From DATAEE01 sp036258175 (GTDB lineage Bacteria > Acidobacteriota > Vicinamibacteria > Vicinamibacterales > 2-12-FULL-66-21): 64,000 bases of DNA. The stretch spans positions 38,146 to 102,145 of the forward strand of contig DATAEE010000391.1 in NCBI GenBank assembly GCA_036258175.1. The letters are read 5' to 3'. The first letter of the stretch is position 1; every line of letters starts with the position of its first letter. A model generated the notes under the pieces. That model was not told the DNA's origin. It did not search any database and saw only the letters and a program-made list of their open reading frames with translations. Made by a program: the position numbers and the translations under genes. Positions 62,238 to 64,000 of this stretch are shown here, one piece after another.

Positions 62238-62486
62238 ATGAATCAGAATCTGCTTCGCGGTATCGCGACACTGGTCGGAGGCGGGTTCATTGTCTACGCA
62301 CTGATCTCCGTCGTGCGCGGAACGTTCTACGACTCGGACGATGGGCCGATTGATCGGTCGACGCAGCCGATAGCGTTCTGGCTGTCGGTGGTTGCGATGA
62401 CGCTGCTCGGCTTATTCATCCTCGGCGTCGGTCACCGGTGGGAGATTGTGCGGATGGTTTTCGAGTTTGCGGGGCAGCCCTTCTGA
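62238..62486 (+). CDS. Small two-helix membrane protein
   Basis: This 82-residue protein is not recognised as a named family. It has two hydrophobic segments (LLRGIATLVGGGFIVYALIS and FWLSVVAMTLLGLFILGVGH) joined by a short acidic loop with DSDDGP. The ATG at 62238 lies 21 bp after a REP1 element. Being 42 bp behind the ETF-QO gene on the same strand, it may be co-transcribed with it. No cofactor motif is seen. Confidence 0.65.
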   Translation: MNQNLLRGIATLVGGGFIVYALISVVRGTFYDSDDGPIDRSTQPIAFWLSVVAMTLLGLFILGVGHRWEIVRMVFEFAGQPF

Positions 62487-62541
62487 GGCAGGTGACCCTG
62501 CGTAATGGCCCCTGAACGGCAAAGTCGCCTAACCGACGCAC

Positions 62542-63135
62542 ATGGACGAAAAGGCAAGCCGATCTCGCGCGACAGTCGGAATCAGCGTGAAGTCCGGATG
62601 GGCGGCCGCCGTGCTGCTGACCGGGTCGCCGGTCTCGCCTCGTGTGATCGACAGCCGCAGGATTGATTTGAGTGACCCGGCTCTCCCCGGAGTCCAGGCA
62701 GCCGTACCATGCAGGCTTCGGAACCGCGCGAGGCCATGGCGCCGTTCTCTCACGTCTTCTCCGCTCCGTGCGACGGTTCGGAAGGGACTCGGTAGTCGGC
62801 TTAATCCGGGATTACGCGGCGGCTGGGTATCGAGTCGCAGGTGTCGGCGTGGTCGCGGGCAGCCTGATCGATCCGGAGCGCATCACCAATGAGCACATTC
62901 GCATCCATGCACTCGAGGGCCGGCTGTTCCGCAACGTGGTAGAAGAGGCGGTCGTCGCGAGCCATGTTCCGTCTCGCGCGAACGGGTTCTTTACACGATA
63001 GCCGCCGAAGCGTTGCGCCAAAGCGAGCAGCACGTACGTGCCACAGTTACGGCACTCGGAAGCGCAGTCGCCGGTCCGTGGCGCGCGGAGCAGAAGGTGG
63101 CAGCAGCGGCTGCCTGGCTGGCGCTCGCGGCTCGC
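62542..63135 (+). pseudogene. Frameshifted gene of unknown function
   Basis: Three overlapping frames join into one plausible protein: SGWAAAVLLTGSPVSPRVID (from 62542), then a shift near 62690 into ESRQPYHAGFGTARGHGAVL and VAGVGVVAGSLIDPERITNE, then a second shift near 62970 into RERVLYTIAAEALRQSEQHV and PWRAEQKVAAAAAWLALAA. Each piece looks like genuine coding sequence and the breaks fall at family-like joins, so this is a gene broken by two small indels. No domain is recognised. Sequencing indels are an alternative explanation. Confidence 0.6.
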
Positions 63136-63167
63136 GGACGCGGCGCGCGATCTGTTCGTGGAAGACG

Positions 63168-63243
63168 TCGTAGCCCGCAGCGCGCTGGAGCTGCCAGCGC
63201 CGAGAAGAGACTCGGCGCTGCACGTTCGCGCGGACGTTAGACC
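63168..63243 (+). other. Possible vestigial attC-like imperfect palindrome
   Basis: The segment has a perfect 9-bp stem (AGCGCCGAG, 63196-63204, pairing with CTCGGCGCT, 63211-63219) and ends in GGACGTTAGAC, which matches the GTTRRRY core of integron attC sites. The matching RYYYAAC on the left is absent or degraded (GTCGTAGC at about 63168). The VOC gene begins 64 bp beyond. Confidence 0.25.
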
Positions 63244-63306
63244 GTCAGCCGCTTCTATCGAGAGGAGCGCCTAGGGTCTCAGGCAACTAACGAAGAGGAG
63301 CAGAGC

Positions 63307-63678
63307 ATGGATCTCGGTACGTTCTCAATCAGCCTGGCGGTCAAGAACCTGGAAGCCTCGAGGATCTTCTACGAGAAGTTCGGCTTCAAAACCTTCGCCG
63401 GGGAATCGTCGCAGGGCTGGCTGATCATGAAGAACGGCAATCACGTGATCGGGCTGTTTCAGGGGATGTTCGAGAAAAACATTCTCACGTTCAATCCCGG
63501 CTGGGACAGCAACGCCAAGAAGCTGTCCGCGTTCACCGACGTCCGCGAGCTGCAGCGTCAGCTGAGGGCCCAAGGCGTGCAGTTTCAGCAGGAGGCGGAC
63601 GAGACGACGACGGGACCGGCCAGTTTCGTCGCCGTGGACCCGGACGGGAATCCGATCCTGGTCGATCAGCACGTGTGA
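63307..63678 (+). CDS. VOC (glyoxalase/bleomycin resistance) superfamily protein
   Basis: This 123-residue protein contains the two beta-alpha-beta-beta-beta modules of the VOC fold: FSISLAVKNLEASRIFYEKF opens the first and VAVDPDGNPILVDQHV closes the second. It is of the metal-site-poor subgroup with GNHVIGLFQGMFEKNILTFN; the specific activity is unknown. The ATG follows a strong GAGGAG ribosome site (63295-63300). It stands alone between decayed sequences. Confidence 0.88.
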   Translation: MDLGTFSISLAVKNLEASRIFYEKFGFKTFAGESSQGWLIMKNGNHVIGLFQGMFEKNILTFNPGWDSNAKKLSAFTDVRELQRQLRAQGVQFQQEADETTTGPASFVAVDPDGNPILVDQHV

Positions 63679-63690
63679 GCGAGGGCGCCA

Positions 63691-63822
63691 GTGTGCGAGA
63701 AGCTGCAGATCGACGCGTCCAACTGCGTGCACGGCAAGACGTGCGACATCATGGACCCGTATCAGATCATCGACTGGGTTCCGCCGGAGGGTGGAGGCGG
63801 GCCGCAGTACGACGGGATGTAA
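63691..63822 (+). pseudogene. Duplicated 3' tail of the ETF-QO gene
   Basis: Positions 63698-63822 align without gaps to 62072-62196 with seven mismatches by eye. The reading frame is kept (CEKLQIDASNCVHGKTCDIM and onwards to QYDGM) and ends in TAA instead of TAG. One mismatch changes the second cluster cysteine of CVHCKTC to glycine. Several other differences are third-position changes. No upstream ETF-QO sequence is present, so this is a remnant, not a gene. Confidence 0.9.
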
Positions 63823-63860
63823 TCAGGCGATAGGCGATCATCCACGCCAAACCGGAGAGC

Positions 63861-64000
63861 ATGATGGGCAGGTGCTTTGCGGTCGTGAGCCTTGCGCTGG
63901 GCGTGTCGACGCCTGCGTTCGCTCAAGGTTTTTCCCGCTGCCGAATCAGCTATCGGTGGGCATCGGAGTCGTGGCAGATCGGCCGGCGGGGCAGCAAGCC
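63861..64000 (+). CDS. Start of a putative exported protein (partial)
   Basis: An ATG at 63861 opens a clear signal peptide (CFAVVSLALGVSTPAFAQG) after a GGAG ribosome site. The frame is open to the window end (46 codons). After the signal peptide the +1 frame past a T-run (about 63930) reads FFPLPNQLSVGIGVVADRPA, which looks more protein-like than the annotated frame, so a frameshift there is possible. No family can be assigned from this length. Confidence 0.4.
   Translation, partial: MMGRCFAVVSLALGVSTPAFAQGFSRCRISYRWASESWQIGRRGSK

Noticed and set aside
62487..62541. GCCTAAC at 62527 as the left half of an attC site
   Set aside because: No GTTRRRY core lies within 150 bp downstream, so an attC cannot be formed.

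Overview
The window looks like high-GC chromosomal DNA from an Acidobacteriota bacterium, most likely Vicinamibacteria (subdivision 6). This is inferred from gene content, not from a marker gene: a MacB-like orphan ABC permease of the acidobacterial ADOP type, a paired DUF1592-type/DUF1552 secreted module, a PadR regulator with a membrane partner, menaquinone made by the futalosine route, and a Gram-negative envelope set (BamA, Skp, LpxA, LpxI, TonB). There is no rRNA, tRNA, CRISPR array, complete insertion sequence or phage gene in view. Coding density is high, and many neighbours overlap by an ATGA or GTGA.

Layout: 1-4491 holds the end of ureB and ureC-E-F-G-D. 4841-8320 (minus) holds thrB and two threonine-synthase-like genes. 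8453-23338 is an exported/accessory stretch: oligopeptidase B, an exported HpcH/HpaI-type protein, DUF1592-type and DUF1552 proteins, an ankyrin protein, a GAF protein, PadR with its membrane partner, a PQQ-propeller and an ADOP permease. 23441-31682 holds a MATE pump, the minus-strand set pheA-glpF-glpK-TIGR00300, a nonsense-interrupted antiporter and an exported methyltransferase. 31922-41236 holds clpC, bamA, skp, a fabZ-lpxA fusion, lpxI and a Gfo/Idh oxidoreductase. 41236-49044 is a menaquinone operon: ubiD-like, a degenerate MqnE-like protein, mqnA, mqnC, a deaminase, and ubiA-, ubiX- and ubiE-like genes. 49140-53348 holds tonB, a mini-ORF, miaA, deoB and dgt. 53411-58481 is DUF177-rpmF-plsX-fabD-fabG-acpP-fabF. 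58668-62486 holds etfB, etfA, ETF-quinone oxidoreductase and a small membrane protein. 62542-64000 is a decayed region: a frameshifted gene, a VOC protein, a duplicated ETF-QO tail and the start of an exported protein.

The most unusual signals are these. (1) The mqnE position of the futalosine operon is filled by a shortened relative that lacks the CxxxCxxC cluster motif. (2) Intercistronic spacers carry at least ten families of short repeats (palindromes, or tandem words often arranged as inverted arms). Some are translated: a 9-bp repeat makes the UreG N-terminus and the GAF protein C-terminus, and a palindromic repeat sits in frame in DUF177. Others form stop or start codons. (3) A 355-bp element with 24-bp terminal inverted repeats begins and ends exactly at the stop codons of ureD and thrC. 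(4) About 125 bp of the ETF-QO 3' end recurs 1.6 kb downstream. Gene functions rest on recognised motifs and synteny; statements about the repeats are direct reading, and their roles are inference.
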